From NCBI GenBank assembly GCA_039621445.1, contig CP154957.1:14934947-14998946 (forward strand): a stretch of 64,000 nt of DNA, in the 5' to 3' direction. The position numbers and the translations under genes are program-made. Source of the stretch: Euglena gracilis. Taxonomy: Eukaryota; Euglenida; Euglenophyceae; Euglenales. Numbering within the stretch: position 1 is the stretch's first letter; each line of letters starts with the position of its first letter. Positions 57,011 through 64,000 of the stretch are shown here, piece after piece. The notes under the pieces were generated by a model. It worked only from the letters and a program-made list of their open reading frames with translations. It was not told the origin of the DNA and did no database searches.

Positions 57011-57924
57011 CCCATCAACGCACAGACACAAACAGAACACACCACAAAACACACATACACACACACCAGGGATTTTCACAAAAACTTGCTGGGGACCTGA
57101 AATTCCATACATGATTTGCTGGTTTTTTCCAGGGCCAGATTTTTTCCAGTTTTGCAAAAAAAAAACAAGGAAGTTTCTCTAAAAATGCTGTTATCAGAGG
57201 GTGTTGTTCTTTTGGGGGGTCCCAGGAACCCCACGTCGGTCCAGACCCCCTGGTGGGTGGTCCGTTGAGGTGGTCCGGTGGGGTGGTCCCCACCCCATTC
57301 CAGAAGGGGGGTAGGGGGGGGGGCACCCCCCGCCTAAACCACGCACACCCTCTGTATGTCGAACCTTGGTGCTGTGGTGAACACCAGTACTCTGCCTGAT
57401 AAAGCAACGTCCCCACTGCGTCTGTTGCAAAACAACTGGAGACTTGTTCTTGACCCATTTGTTGTGTTACCAAACTAAAACAACGGGGTGAGAACGAAAA
57501 GGGTTCAGCGTCTATCTATGTAACCATCTATCACACCTCCGGCATACAGCGGATCCTCAGGGTCCTGAGGATTGAAAATGGCTACCAGCAGGTGGGAAAC
57601 GGATCAGGGCGTTGCTTAAGGTCCCCCCGGGGGGATCAGAGGCTGGAAAAAATGGGCTGGATGGAAAAAGGCTGCTGGCTGACCCCCCCCTCCCCCCATC
57701 CCAGTGTCCCGGGCTGGAGCTGGGCCGGGGTCGAAAGGGATACCAAAAATCGAAATTACGAAAACGTCCAAAAAAACTGCCAATTATGCAAAAAAAAAAT
57801 ACACTATTTGGCCCCAAATTTGGCCTGGCCTGCCCTATTCCGATCCATTTTCGCCCATTTTTGACAAATTTTGGCCTATTTTTGCACTCCCAAAAGCAAA
57901 AAAAATCCGTTATGCATGTGTATT

Positions 57925-58122
<198 letters not shown>

Positions 58123-58356
58123 CAGGGTTACATACCTGAACACACGCACGTTGTTGGGATATAAAACCATTTAAAATTGACTAAAATAACATCCTTGGCT
58201 CCTGGGTGACTGGTAAGCCATCGGTGGGCTGGCAGCAGGGTCAGAGCACACGAGGCTACCAGCACCTACACCTGCACCCAGCAACGATGACAGCAACACA
58301 GCAAATCAGCGGATCGAAAATCTCGGGTACGTCGCACGTGGTGGGAACCCGGCGCG

Positions 58357-63903
<5,547 letters not shown>

Positions 63904-63918
63904 CTATGTGACATGTGT

Positions 63919-63921
63919 GGG

Positions 63922-63996
<75 letters not shown>

Positions 63997-64000
63997 GTGT
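63919..64000. repeat. (TG)n microsatellite at the right edge
   Basis: TG dinucleotides in the intron upstream of GH3 exon 63749-63903, cut by the window edge. Confidence 0.95.

Overview
This window is nuclear DNA of a photosynthetic euglenid; a Euglena-like alga is the best guess, the species is not determinable here. The coding sequence is cut into small GC-rich exons (31-280 nt) separated by introns of 0.2-2.6 kb full of G/C homopolymers, microsatellites and inverted repeats. Two intron classes coexist in one gene. Some are ordinary GT-AG introns. Others lack GT-AG and follow the euglenid 'nonconventional' pattern: three bases, a CAG-like triplet, the intron body, the complementary CTG-like triplet, then four or five bases, with the ends able to pair. 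Splicing by this rule gives open frames that match known protein families at every well-resolved junction. One gene also carries a two-hydrophobic-segment plastid presequence of the euglenid type.

All genes I can support lie on the minus strand. From right to left: (1) 63903-58357, the 3' part of a family-3 glycoside hydrolase (GH3 C-terminal domain plus fibronectin-III-like domain), its 5' end beyond the right edge; (2) 56988-50898, a complete nine-exon gene of 263 codons for a SAM methyltransferase like the C-terminal domain of the ovothiol enzyme OvoA; (3) about 47093-14276, some 35 exons of a long protein with an N-terminal C2 domain and much coiled coil, enlarged by internal exon duplications, possibly two genes; (4) 13351-471, a plastid-targeted, cyanobacterial-type B12-binding-like radical SAM protein (TIGR03960 type), running off the left edge.

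The rest is introns and short intergenic gaps: microsatellites, minisatellites, tandem TTTTGGCC/GGCCAAAA tracts, and many short foldback (MITE-like) elements. One element family with CAG...CTG inverted termini occurs at about 4.8, 56.5 and 62.6 kb. The 56.5 kb copy is almost exactly the first intron of the methyltransferase gene and is flanked by a near-perfect 8-bp duplication. This suggests that such introns arise from inserted elements. No rRNA, tRNA or CRISPR array was recognised.
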